From Asparagopsis taxiformis (lineage: Eukaryota > Rhodophyta > Florideophyceae > Bonnemaisoniales > Bonnemaisoniaceae): a DNA stretch of 64,000 nt. Positions within the stretch are counted from its first letter, which is position 1. Every line of letters begins with the position of its first letter. Under the pieces are notes generated by a model. The model had not been told where the DNA came from. It ran no database searches and saw only the letters and a program-made list of their open reading frames with translations. Of the stretch, positions 39,830 to 51,657 are shown in pieces. A program made the translations under genes and the position numbers. The stretch spans positions 366,073-430,072 of the forward strand of contig JALQPE010000211.1 of assembly GCA_030407315.1 (NCBI GenBank), written 5' to 3'.

Positions 39830-41708
39830 ATGTCAGAGAATGAAGGCACCTCCGCACATCTGTTTGCGCCTCCCAGCCACCCGAAGATCACCTCGATCAG
39901 CCGGAATTACATTCAGGATTTCCTTGCAGAGCGTGCACAATATGAGTGTAGTAGGTAGAAAATCCGCAAAGCGGCAAAACCACCCTACAGGTGTCCCGAG
40001 CCTCGGTAGTGTGGTAGAGCAAGCGAATCTTGCGTCAACCGCCAATGGCGAGTATACCACGAAAGGTCTGCCGGTAATACCGGGTGAAGGTTGGGGGTGC
40101 TCACGCACGAAGTGCGTATTGATGGAGCGAAAGACGTAACCCGTCGAGCTGTATAGCTAAAGCTAATTAGTCCTGGAAGGATGGAATAGAGCAATGCAAA
40201 CACTGTTCAGTGGAGTCGTAAATTCCACGTGAGTTTACGTTACCTCTAAAGGTTAAGCACTCTGGCTAATCCAGATTTTATACGAAACTAAGTTACTGTA
40301 AACAGTTAGGGTAGGTAGAAAGTTAGGAATAAATATCCTTATGTGCACCAATCAGATCCCTGATTATGGCGACTGCGGGAGCCCGCGAGATCACCGACTG
40401 TTAGTATTACAGTGTAAAGTTAGCTGAGTCAGCTTAGTTAAAATGTGCCCCTTGTGGGGTCTTTAGTTGTCCCAATGGGTCACTCTCCCTCACTGGTCTG
40501 AGGTACAGCGAGGCTGTTTTCATTGGTTATTCCCGAACCGGGGTCGTCCAATAGGATGTCGACACGACCCCACCAGGGCAGACCACTCTGTGGTATGACA
40601 ATGAGGTCGCCATCGAAGCACAGCCTGGTCTCAAGTCTGTCTCATGGGCTGGTTGCTTCGACGCATTGTTTCTTCGATCACTTTTTCGAGCACGCATCTT
40701 TGGCGCTCAGTACACATCCATTGATCAACTGAGCGACGATGTGATCAAACAGAAACTCGAGAGTCTCTCGTCTACGACAAAGCATGTCTCATTCGACGAA
40801 GCCATGGAGGACGTTATGAGACACGTGAAACTCGACGCGTCAGAACCCGACGCTAGATTGCGCATCCTCATGCTTCAAACATCCTACGTATCCCTCTGTG
40901 AGCGTCGAGGCTGGAACTTCGTCGAAAAAGCGCAAAAAGCCGCAGTGAAACATCTTGTCGCTGTGTTACAGCCTCCGCAACTCAAAGCCAGAATTGAGGA
41001 CGCACTTCAATTGGAGAAGAGCGCCTTGAAGGAAGACTTTTCGGATTCGCATGTTTTCTAGCCGATGAGGCCGAGGTATGCGAACGGTTTCAGCCTCTCA
41101 GGGAGTTTCGAAATTCTTTTTCAAAGAGAAAAGGCAACAAGAATCCTCCTGATTCTGCCGCTACCGTTGCTTATGCAAGAAACAACGATAAAGGATCTTC
41201 ATCCGTTAAATCAGAAAGATCTAAGCGCGGGAAGAACGGTAATAATAAGAAACCATTGTGTCTCAATAACGATTGTGGTCAGTTTCATCTCGTCAAGGAC
41301 TGTCCTATGACATCTGAAGAAGAAAAAAGAAAGCCTCTAGAAAAGCACAGAACAGAAAAGGCTAAGAAGAAGCAGTCATCGGGCACCAGGTTTGCTGCGC
41401 TCCTCAACTCGCCCTCAGCATACATAACCAAACCTCTGCCGCATGCTACCTCTTCACCAACGGAAAAAGGCTGTAGTATACGTGGCAATTCCGAAATTGC
41501 AAATATTTACGATTTCCGCGGAATTCGAATTTCGGCGGACACGACCGGCGACAGCAATGCACGAACATTGCTGGCGCATGTGCGCGCGCAACCGGCACAC
41601 GTGTGCAACGAACGTACTGGCAACGGCCAACGGACCAACGGGTCCTCACGTGCGACCCACAAGGTCCTTTCCCATTCGGGGACGTTACGAGCAGTGTTTA
41701 CACTGTAA
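39830..41708 (+). pseudogene. retrotransposon gag (first element), split by a solo LTR and frameshifted
   Basis: An ORF begins at the ATG at 39830 and runs 39 codons to 39946, where a 654 bp LTR is inserted. Coding resumes in the same frame at 40606 after the duplicated ATGAG and continues to 41058. A one-base frameshift near 41055 then moves it to the frame that carries a zinc knuckle, CLNNDCGQFHLVKDC (C-x4-C-x3-H-x4-C) at 41259-41303, and a Lys-rich tail. The helical block SFDEAMEDVMRHVKLDASEP and the knuckle followed by a Lys-rich segment fit gag of LTR elements; the class (copia or gypsy) is not decided. It fades out near 41.5-41.7 kb, where the ACG-rich gypsy element begins, and no pol of this element follows. 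Confidence 0.75.
39947..40600 (+). mobile_element. solo LTR, 654 bp, with perfect 5 bp target-site duplication
   Basis: The sequence starts TGTAGTAGGTAG and ends GGTATGACA (TGT...ACA ends). It is flanked on both sides by ATGAG (39942-39946 and 40601-40605). Excising the LTR and one ATGAG restores an uninterrupted gag frame, which confirms both ends independently. No element interior is attached, so it is the product of LTR-LTR recombination after insertion into the gag gene. A diverged relative lies at 51658-52340. The orientation is assumed from the shared order with that copy. Confidence 0.92.
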
Positions 41709-42223
41709 AGCGATGCCATCGTGGCCATATAGGTATTGGCATCGTGCCGGGAGGGAAAGGGGACAATCATCGAACGAGCGACGGCGCTAGTCTACGACTG
41801 ACTTCTACGTTTACGTTTTGCCTAGCGAGGCTTCGTCTCCGTCGAGCTGCGTACTCCCTACCCATCGCCGCACGTAAGGCTGGTTGCGTGTAGTGCCTCC
41901 GGGCTTGGTTGAGAGCGCCTCCGGTGACGTGCCACCTCGTTTACCGAACGTAATCCTCGCGTGGATTGTTGCGTCGTGACGCTCGTGTCTACTCGCTAAC
42001 CTATCTCTACCGTTCTACCTAACATACAGTCAAACACCAGCGGGTGGACTGTTAGTTCGTTTCGTTAAGGACAGCGTGTCCGTAGCTCGTACCAGCTACT
42101 TCGTCACCGAACTATCGCTCCACACTGGTCTCTCGACCTAGAAGTTGCTACGAGCATGACGACAACCAACGAGGTTGAGCTCTTTTACGTTAAACGGAAG
42201 CTACGTGCTACAGACGACGGTCT

Positions 42224-44251
42224 ATGAATTACGCTGTGTCGAATTCCAGCGCGTCGCCCAGGCAACCGTTGCCAACGTCAGCGGACGCCGAAGCCGGCGT
42301 GGCCTTGTCAGCAGAAGCGATCTTCGCGACTGATCGATCTATCCCGCCGGATATCGAGGCGATCGGCCAGCTACCACGTACGGTAAGCCCGTTTGAGTCC
42401 GTGAGTATGGACCCCGCAACGCGCGGTCAGCTCAACGAAGGGAACGTGACTCCCACGGCACTACGTGTAGTGTACGAAGACCTTCGAGGTCACATCGAAA
42501 GGGCGAGCGACGCGGCCGTCGACGAAGCCGTAAGGCAGAGACTCGGAGTCTCGGAGCGCGAAGCTCTTGCGTTACGTGAACGCTCAGCGACCCTCGAACG
42601 GGAAAACGAAGATTTACGAAACCGCCTCTCCGCCGTGGAGGGAAGACTCGACTCGTTTGTCGTAGTATTCAACGAAATCGTCGCCGGACGTTCCGCTCCG
42701 CCGAGCGGAAGCGATCCGAATTACGAAGAAGGCTCGCGCGCCTATAACTCGCAATCCTCCCGGCCGTTCCGGGAGGATACCCACCAACACCCGGTCCGAC
42801 GACCCCGACAACGTACGGAAGGGGGGCGACAGTGCAACGAGCCATCGCCAACCCCAACGAGACGCCACGAAGGCAATTACGTTTTAACGATACGCCAGAC
42901 CACGCGCGGTCGGCGGACGCAGCACGAGCTGCGCAATTCGATACGAGAGCTCCCCCGCCACGTGAGACGTACATTCCGTGGCTGGGTACGTTCGGCACGA
43001 CGGACACGCGAGTCCACGAAAACGAACGTGCCGACGCGGTACGCTTACCAGGGAACGCCCTCGGACCCGTTTGCCACGCGTTGGCAGAGCACACGACAAT
43101 GCTCGACGCATTTGCGAACGTGGTGTCGTACCGCATGTACCGACTTAACGATGTACGTGAACATCTCTACGTGAACGAGAGTCAAAGCGTACATAAGCTC
43201 AAACGTGAGCTGGAGGGACTTTTCCCTACGTTAAAGCCGTTCTCCGGCCGGAATCCGATTACGTTGCTCGGATTCCTCGCCCAAATACGTGATGGGTTCA
43301 GCACACTCGGAGTGTGCGAGGGAGTGGCAGTACGTGCGCTGCACTTCTTCCTCGAAGGGGACGCCCGACGGTTCTACGATTCCCAGTGTACGACTGGTGT
43401 GATCACGACTGATCCGACGAAGAGGTTCTCGTGGCCTCACGTAATCAACGCGTTGATCAAACGATACCTGCAAGACGACGTGCTGCAGGAGGCCTACGAA
43501 AAGGTCACGATGATCACGCAGAGTCCTAACGAGGACGAGAATCAGTACGCTGATAGACTCGACACCGCCACGCGGGCGTGCAACTACGTGTTTACGGACC
43601 GACTCCTCGTTCACCACTACGTACGTGGTTTGCTGCCCTCGACGCGGGCAGCCGTGACGGAACGACTCCGGTCACTCCCCGAACGAGAGAGGAACGACCT
43701 CACCGTTGTGAGACGATTGGCGACGGCCGAAGGAACGACCTTCCGTGCACGTACGGCAGCTGTCGCGTCAGCCGCGAAACCGAAAGTGCGGTTTCCGGTG
43801 AAGCCTACGTTGGCTATTTCCGACCACGAGTCGAGGAAGTTCGCGGACTACGATGAGTCCGCGTACTTACGTAATGAACGGGCTAGCGAGCCCAGTTACC
43901 ACGATGGTAACCCGAACATCCCCGCGAGGGATGATGACGACGTGTCGCTCGCTGCGGCTCACGTTGCCGAGAATTTGAGGCAATCCTCTTCACGAACGGG
44001 CCGCCGCCCAACGATACGAAAACGGCAAACGAAAAGCCGGACGAGCTCGAAGCTCGATTGAACCGTCCATGCGAGGACGTGCCGAAGCTCACGAGCGAGC
44101 AGACGCAATTGGCGCATTCCGTAATCCCGACGATTACTGGACGCTATCGTGTTGGTCATGCCGCGAAGATGGCCACTCGACGTTCACGTGTCCGCGTCTG
44201 ACGCCAGATCAACGGATCTTTTCGCGTACAAGTACTACCTCTTCCACGTGA
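42224..44251 (+). pseudogene. gypsy gag: coiled-coil N-region, capsid-like domain and CCHC knuckle, frameshifted
   Basis: The ATG at 42224 opens a frame with a short coiled coil (LRERSATLERENEDLRNRLS) to about 42.8 kb. The frame then shifts, near a run of six G at 42821-42826. The next frame carries the capsid-type region FSGRNPITLLGFLAQIRDGF and YLQDDVLQEAYEKVTMI up to the stop at 44061. A further shift reveals a perfect CX2CX4HX4C zinc knuckle, CWSCREDGHSTFTC, at 44150-44191, followed by another shift near 44215. The order is that of a normal Ty3/gypsy gag that has decayed by indels. Gag would package element RNA in cytoplasmic particles. Confidence 0.85.
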
Positions 44252-45015
44252 AGAGCAACCCACGTCAGGCCGAGTACTTCCGCCAACGAATGGCCAAACG
44301 TAACCAGGAACGACCTGGTGAGCGGGGGAACGTGAACCCGCGGAGGTACGGCACGCCGCCTACGATACTCCGAAACCCCAATCGTGACGGGGGGAGGCCC
44401 TTGACAGGCGCCGCGGTGACTTTCGTAATGACCGACGTGACCCCCGCCCGTGGGCGAACGAACGAAATGGCCAGCGTAATGGCCAGCGGAGTCTACGTGA
44501 CGACTCCCGCTGACGAAACACCACCCGAGGTGGAAACGAGTCACGATGACGAACGAGCTTCGTGGGCTCACGACGACGACGTGTCGAACGGCCTCGCGCC
44601 GGAAAACGACCAGGCGATGTAGGTCACGAGCCACCCACATCGCCTGAACCCTTACGTGAAAGGGGGACAACCGACGTCGATGATTGGTCCTCCGCAGGCT
44701 CACCGACGAACGAGAGTTACGTAAAGCTCACGGCCGCGAAGGCCAACTCGAGTCACACGACACCCGACGTGGGGGAAGAAACGAAGTCCGACGGGACGAA
44801 CGAACCTCACACGAAGAGGAAGTCTCGCAGACGAGCGAGACGCGCTACCCGGAAGCACGACGCTTCCGAGCGCGAGAAAGCCAAGTACGCGGCTTACACG
44901 AAGCGTGTCGACGCAAAAGAAGCCATACGGGCTCATACGGTGAAGCGACGAATCGCTAGCGAAGACGTAGACCGCGCGCCGGTCAGGACCGAACCGTTGG
45001 TCCTCGACGGCATAC

Positions 45016-45880
45016 GTGCCTACTTGCGTCGAAGCATTATATCGTGTCCGGAACGATAGGACTAGACCTCAACGTGATGAGGCGATTACCATCGCGATGG
45101 ATACGTGCAGCGGCTACAACTTGATACGAACAAGTTTACTACCCTACGACTGGGTCGACCGCTGTCTACGTGACGAAGAGCTACCGAAGCTCGGAGACGC
45201 CAACGGGCGACGTTTGCCTATCGAAGGCGCCATCCTGCTTCGCGTCAGGTTGGGGAACTCGCTGTTCCGCGTAAAATTCTTCGTAGCCAACACGCTGGCT
45301 GTTCCCGTTATAATGGGCACGTCGTTCATGTCGAAGCATGTCGATGCTATACGCTGTCGAGCGCAGACAATCGAACTCCATCGGGGGGATACGATACCCA
45401 TTATCGCGGAGGGCGATACGACGACTCCGTACGAGGAGGGGGAAGAGACGAATCCAAACGTGGAACACCCGAAGCGCCGCGAGCGTAACGCGGCCGCGAA
45501 TCGGCCGAGCCGAACGTTCTCGGTTCGCCTGACGAAGTACACGCGTGCACCGGCGATGTCGCAACGGACCGTCAACGTGACGACGGATGCGACCGGACTC
45601 GTGTTCCTCGAACCGAAAGCGTCGGTGCAATTCCGGCATGGGCTGCGCATAGCCAACGGAGTGGTCGACGTAGGACCGAGAGAGACGTTCTCTATCATTT
45701 GTCAAATTTCACGAAGAAGGACTGCGAATTACCGAAAGGCGCGACGATTGCGTACGCGGTACGCTCCCCGTTGGGAATCGTCCCACTCAAACGTGAGGGC
45801 GGCGAAGCCCTCGCGAAGGTTTTGAACCTACCGCTGGTCGACGCGACGACGCGGACGTATACGAACGGGTTGGGCGACGA
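45016..45880 (+). pseudogene. gypsy aspartic protease region
   Basis: The frame contains AITIAMDTCSGYNLIRTSLL, the retropepsin active-site region with the catalytic Asp at 45100-45102, and VPVIMGTSFMSKHVDAI as the second conserved block. The canonical DTG/DTGA is here DTCSG, so either a substitution has occurred or the family varies. Frameshifts near 45695 and 45880 separate this from the reverse transcriptase frame. Upstream (44149-45059) overlapping frames encode a Lys/Arg-rich linker that I cannot assign. Confidence 0.75.
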
Positions 45881-45892
45881 AACGCCAGACCG

Positions 45893-48800
45893 TTGGTCAA
45901 CGAAAAGGGGAACGACCCCGCCACGGATTGGCAGTCGACAATCAATTTGTCGCACCTCGACAACGAGGATTTACGAAAGCGCATCCACGAGATGCTAGCC
46001 ACACATTCGTCAATGTGGACGAGTGGTCGCCTCGGCGAAATCAATGCTACGGAGCATCGAATCGAACTCGAACCGGGCACGCGGCCCATACGTTCAATGC
46101 CCTATCGTCAGGGTCCGGCTCTACGTACGATAGCCGAGGAGCAGATCACGAAGATGCTCAACGAAGGGGTTATCGAACCCGCGTCCAGCGAATGGGCGTC
46201 ACCAATCGTGCTGGTGCCGAAGAAGGACGGATCCTTACGTTTCTGTGTCGACTACAGACGTTTGAACGCGAAAACGATCGCTGATTCGTACCCGCTTCCT
46301 CGTATGGAAGATTGCCTCGATTCGCTTGGCGACGCAGCCATATTCACGACACTCGATTGTAACGCCGGGTACTGGCAAGTGCCCGTCTTCGCCGAGGACC
46401 GTGATAAGACAACGTTTACGTCTTTCATGGGAACGTATCGCTACGTGCGAATGCCATTCGGGCTACGAAACGCCCCCGCTACGTTTCAGCGGACGTTGGA
46501 CATAATCCTCTCCGGAGTACGTTGGCAATCGTGCCTTGTTTACTTGGACGACGTAATCGTCTTTTCGAAAGACCTCGAGTCTCACCTGGGTCACGTTGAC
46601 CAGGTGCTTTCCCTGCTACGCGCAGCAGGAGTAACGTTAAAGCTCACGAAGTGCTCGTTCTTTCAACCACGAGTTGACTACCTGGGGCACGTGATTACCC
46701 CAGGGAAGCTGCATGTCGCAGCTCGGAACAAGGAAGCCTTTCGTACGGCTACGTTCCCGCGGGATAAGACGCAATGTCGATCGTTTTTGGGAGCGGCCAA
46801 CGTTTACCGCCGCTTCGTAAAGGCGTATGCCGAGATCGCTCGGCCACTCAACACGATGTTGAAGAAGGACGCTTCCCCCGATTGGACGAATCCAACTGAC
46901 GCGCAAACGAATGCGTTCGAAACGTTGAAGACAATACTGGTGTCGCCACCAGTATTGCACCTCCCGAAGGCGGGGCGTCCGTTCATGATCGATACCGACG
47001 CGTCGGCGTATCAGCTGGGAGCTACGTTGCTCCAGCAGCAAAACGAAGATAAGCCCAACGAATGGGTGCCGATTGGGTACTGGTCGAAGACCCTTAACGA
47101 AACCGAACGCGGTTACTCGGCGACCGAGCGCGAGTGCTACTCCGTCGTCTGGGCGATAACGTAGCTCCGACCCTACGTAGAGGGTCAGCGGTTCACCGTA
47201 CGTACGGACCACGAAGCCTTACGTTGGCTGATGACGTTGACGGACGCGTCCGGACGACTACTACGATGGAGGCTGCGCGTTGCCGAATTCGATTTCGAAG
47301 TTACGTAAAGGCCTGGGCGCGTGCACCAGGTACCTGACGCTTTATCACGTGTGATATCTACGTATGACGACGGTCGACCCGTTGACGATGACGTACCATC
47401 GTATGGGGACGCAGTCCTCGTGACGACTCGCAGTCGGCGACAACCCACACGAAGTGGGCAGGGACGAACGACGTTCGTATGTAAAAAGGCAACGAATGCC
47501 AGAGGTCACGACAACCCGTTGAACGAGATTCGTGACGAACGAACACCAGCCACGACGGCTGGCCACGATGAACTCGAGTTCAACCACGATGCGTCGCTCG
47601 ATGACGTTCTGGACGAGGAACCGGATTTCCTCGACGAACAGCGCGCTGCGGAAGACGATTCGGCACGCGTGCCACCAGCTGACGTTCAGCTTCCCATTAC
47701 GAGGGACGAGCTTATCGAAGCTCAACGCGAGGACGCGCTCTGTCAAACGATACTGACACGACAGTCCGACACGCAGGAAGCTGCATTCTTCGAAGGCCAC
47801 GATGGCCTACTCCGACGCCGGAACCCTCACGACGAGGAACGTACACAAATCGTTGTGCCGGCTTCGTTACGGCCGCGGCTGCTGGAGTTAACGCACCACC
47901 ACGTCCTCGCTGGACATCCCGGACAAAAACGTATGTACTACACCCTACGGAGGACGTACTACTGGCCCGCGATGGCCGCCGACATCCACGCAACGGTACG
48001 AAACTGCGTTGGATGTGCGAAGAACCGCGTGAAGCTTCGCAAACGGACGAACCCGTTACGTTTATTTCCGGCTACGGAGCCGCTGCGAGACCTATGCATC
48101 GACATACTAGGTCCGCTGACGAAGAACACGCGTGGCAACCGATTTATTCTCGTTATAACGGACCGCTTTACGAAGCCAACCAGAGTCGTACCTCTACGTA
48201 ATATCGATTCCGCCAACGTGGCGAGCGCGTTCGTCAACGCATGGGTCTTCTCGTATGGACCCCCACGGACGCTCATAAGCGATAACGGAAAGCAGTTCGC
48301 TGCTAAGTTTTTCCAGCGCGTCTGCAACGAAATCGGCGTGACGAACGTCTTCACGTCGACGTACCACCCCCAAACGAACGGGCAAGTGGAGCGCTACAAC
48401 AGGACGATCCTGGCGATGTTGCGCAATTACGTGAACGAAAACCAGAACGACTGGGATCGATACGCATCGGCGTTAACGTTTGCATACAACACGCATGTGC
48501 ATTCGAGCACGGGCACGACGCCCTTCGATTTGATTCTCACGAATCCACCGCCACCGTTGGCGCTACACACGTCGGTAACGAACCGCGAACTACCCGACGG
48601 GGGAGGGTGAGCCACTTACGTTCGTGAGCTCGCCACAACGATGGATAACGCGTATCGAACGCTGAAGGCCGCGCAGGCACGTTATAAACGAAATTTCGAC
48701 AAACGAGTCCGTGTCTCGAATCGAAACATCCGCGCGGGAGAATACGTATTCATCGACCCGACGGACGGGACCACGAAGGGCACGAAGCTCGGCAACCACG

Positions 48801-49147
48801 CGTTGGGACCGTTCCGCGTACTACGTAATGACGTACGGACGTTCGTCATCCAACGAGGAGACGTAGTTGAACGTGTCAACTCGGACCGCGTTGCGTACGC
48901 GCCAACGCCGGCGAACGCGCCCCCGCCGGAGCCATACGATGCCACCGAGGCAGACCTCGACAAGAACCGCGACGGTCCGGCGTATGTAGTAGACGACCTA
49001 CTCAACCATCGCGTAAACGATGACGGCACCCTCGACTTCCTCGTGAAGTGGGTCGGGTATCGTAACCCTACGTGGGAGCCCCGCCGGAACGTATCTGAAG
49101 AGAGCGTCTCTCGATACTTCGCACGCGTGCGACGAGCGACAACGTGA
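45893..49147 (+). pseudogene. gypsy pol: RT, RNase H, integrase, chromodomain; three in-frame stops
   Basis: One frame runs from 45893 to 49147, broken by TAG 47162-47164, TAA 47306-47308 and TGA 48608-48610. RT has ASPIVLVPKKDGSLRFCVDY, MPFGLRNAPATFQR and YLDD at 46541-46552. RNase H starts at FMIDTDASAYQLGATLL. Integrase has the HHCC zinc site (HHHVLAGHPGQKRMYY then CVGCAKN) and a DDE core: CIDILGPL, LISDNGKQFAAKFF and HPQTNGQVERYNRTIL. The end is a chromodomain, LDFLVKWVGYRNPTWEPRRN, which in chromoviruses steers integration to marked chromatin. Two stops are explained by single transitions of CAG or CGA codons. The element cannot encode active pol as it stands. Confidence 0.93.
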
Positions 49148-51657
49148 AAGGCCACGACGGCCCCCGAAAACGCACACGAGCGTCGGGTTAAGCGCACGCG
49201 TGCGCGACGTTGCACGATGCAACAAACGAAGGCGACGAGCCGCACGAACGAGAAGCGAAGGCACAACGAGTGGCCGGGACGTCCACCCTTGCGTTGGGGG
49301 GGGCGCGATGCGTGCTAGAGCCGTCGCTCTTTTCGTTTCCGACACCATACGTTGGTGGAGGCACGAGCGCCAACGAAAGATTGGACGACGAGTCCACGCG
49401 CGGACGATTCACACGATGTGAAGAGCTACGACTGGCTCGACAGTGTTGACCGTCCCACGGGCAAAGGTGACGACACCACGGGCCACGGACGGACAACACG
49501 TCAGATTTTTTTCGCGCGAAAAATTATGATAGGGCCAGCGGGCCATGGACGCACGGTACGAAAAATCGGGCCGATTACAGTGCGCTAATCTAGCCAAATC
49601 TCGGGACACGCGTGCCCCGAAAATTTCGTAATTTTGGCATGTCACGTGAGCCATCGTACGTCCCCGTGGACAGCCGCTGACAACGAGTCGCATCGACCAA
49701 CGAGGTCAACGCCAACAGCTCGCGAGCTAACGGCAACGTGACGCCGGAAGGCGGAGAAACGACGTAGGACGGACGCGTCCCCAACGAAGATGGCAACGGC
49801 CTCATTACGAAACTTCACGCACGAAGCGGAACGAAGCTATACGTTAGCCGACGAACAAGACCAACGGGTCTCAGCGCACGAAGCGCGCGAGTAAAGCGTG
49901 CGAAACGTCGAGCCAACGAGGCTGCAACAACGGACGGCGAACCGTTATCGCCATCGTGAGGCACGACGCCGAACACGATAGCCACGTACGGCAACCACGG
50001 AACGACACAACGGTGTCCTGCCACGCGGGCATAACGAACGACGCGCGAAAGCGAAAAGCCCGCCGGCTAGTCGAAACGCACGAGCAAACCCGGAAAGCGG
50101 GTAGACCACGTACGGTCACGAAGGCTAAGACGCGCACGTCCGCGTCGCAAAACGAGTAAGCTAACGAAGCTTAGACTCCGTTCGAATTCGAAGGCGCACG
50201 CGCCACCGGCCACGTTGGCCAGGATACGAGCGCGTACGCGGACGTCATAACGATAACGGCGTACCTCAACGGGTCGACCCCCGCGAAACAAAAATACGAA
50301 TACGCAACGGCGTACAAGCTGGTAGCCAACGTAAACGGCACAGCCGAAGGCAATGAACCGACGAAAAACTGGCTCACGTAGCAGCCTCAAACGCCCGCGG
50401 GCATGCGAAACGACTTCGTCAATCGCGTCCCCGTCGGGTTCGCAAGTCGAATAAACAAAATTACGCAACGGCGTAGAGGGCGAGCATTACGTATGCCCAG
50501 GTGCACGTCGCACCACATAACGGATGAGCTAACGAAACGCTCCTCGGACGCCGCTGCGAACGACGCCACCACGCGAAGCGGACTAGCGCAACGATTGCGC
50601 CACCGGCTAACGTGAAGCCGCGGGAACGTGAAGCGCGACGGCGCTAACGGTGTTAACGGCTATACGGAAAGCCAAGCCCGCCGGCAAAGACGTTGTCAAC
50701 GGAACCGCAACGCACCGCGACGCACTGCCGCGTACACGCAACGGCGTGAAACGTCAAGCCAATTCACGCGCGAGTCGGCCTGACGTTTGGCGAATTTTCC
50801 GTCCAGCTCATCGGAGCAAATTAAAATTGACACCGACGTGCTACGTGCCAAAGAGCTCGAATGCTCAACGGAATTCGACACCCGACGGGGTTATCCGCAC
50901 GAGAAACGACGGCGGAAACGAATTCCGAGGTAGTTACAAAATGATAACGCCACTGGCCAACGTGAAGCCGCGGGAACGTGAAGCGCGACGGCGCTAATTA
51001 CGTCAACGGCTATACGAAAAGCCAAGCCTGCCGGCAACCACGTCGTCAACGGAACCGCAACGCACCGCGACGAATCGCTGCGACACGCCACGGTGTAGAA
51101 CGTCAAACCGACTCACGTGCGATTCGGTCTGACGTTCGATGAATTTTCCGTTCAGCTCATCGGAGCAAATTAAAATTGGCACCGACGTGCTACGCGCTAA
51201 AGAGCTCGAAGGCTCAACGTAATTAGACACCCGACGGGGTTATCCGAACGAGAAACGACGGCGGAAACGATTTTCGAGTTAGTTACTAAATGATACGCAC
51301 GCCAACGGGCTCTACGATCGAGGTTAACGTACCACTCGCAGTGCAAAGCCGCCGCTACGCGCCGCCGCTTTGCCGAATAGTTGCGTGTGTTACGAACCTG
51401 CCAACGGGCACGCGCCGCCGCGAACTCGAAGCACGGGCTACGTAAGCCATACGACACCCGACGGGGTAGACGCCACAACAAAAATTGTGGGGAGGGGCTT
51501 AACGCTCACCCCTCCCCCAACGCAGACGACCTGCCAGTACGAATTACGAAGCTCAACGGAGCCGTGCGGTTACGCAGAAAACAAGACGAAGTTCACGAAG
51601 CAGCTCGATGCTAAATCCTACGAGGCCTACGTACTAACCTAGGAACGACCTAGTAGC
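49148..51657. repeat. non-coding, ACG-rich 3' part of the gypsy element with 350 bp tandem repeat
   Basis: No coding frame continues beyond the chromodomain for 2.5 kb, yet the ACG-rich composition persists. Two tandem copies of a unit of about 350 bp lie at roughly 50611-50960 and 50961-51305. Both start CGTGAAGCCGCGGGAACGTG and share GACGTT, TTTTCCGT and AGCTCATCGGAGCAAATT landmarks. Long 3' spacers with tandem repeats occur in some gypsy families. Small ORFs here are not supported. Confidence 0.65.

Larger units (their letters stand above)
41500..51657 (+). mobile_element. degenerate Ty3/gypsy chromovirus-like retrotransposon, ends approximate
   Basis: The block contains, in order, gag, zinc knuckle, aspartic protease, reverse transcriptase, RNase H, integrase and chromodomain, the order of Ty3/gypsy chromoviruses. 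At least six frameshifts and three in-frame stops break the coding capacity. The whole block, coding or not, is extremely rich in ACG/CGT words, unlike either flank, and this composition was used to set the rough limits. No matching LTR pair for this element was found by eye. A purine run at 41748-41763 and GGGGAGGGG at 51490-51498 are candidate polypurine tracts. It lies directly after the truncated gag of another element. Confidence 0.85.
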
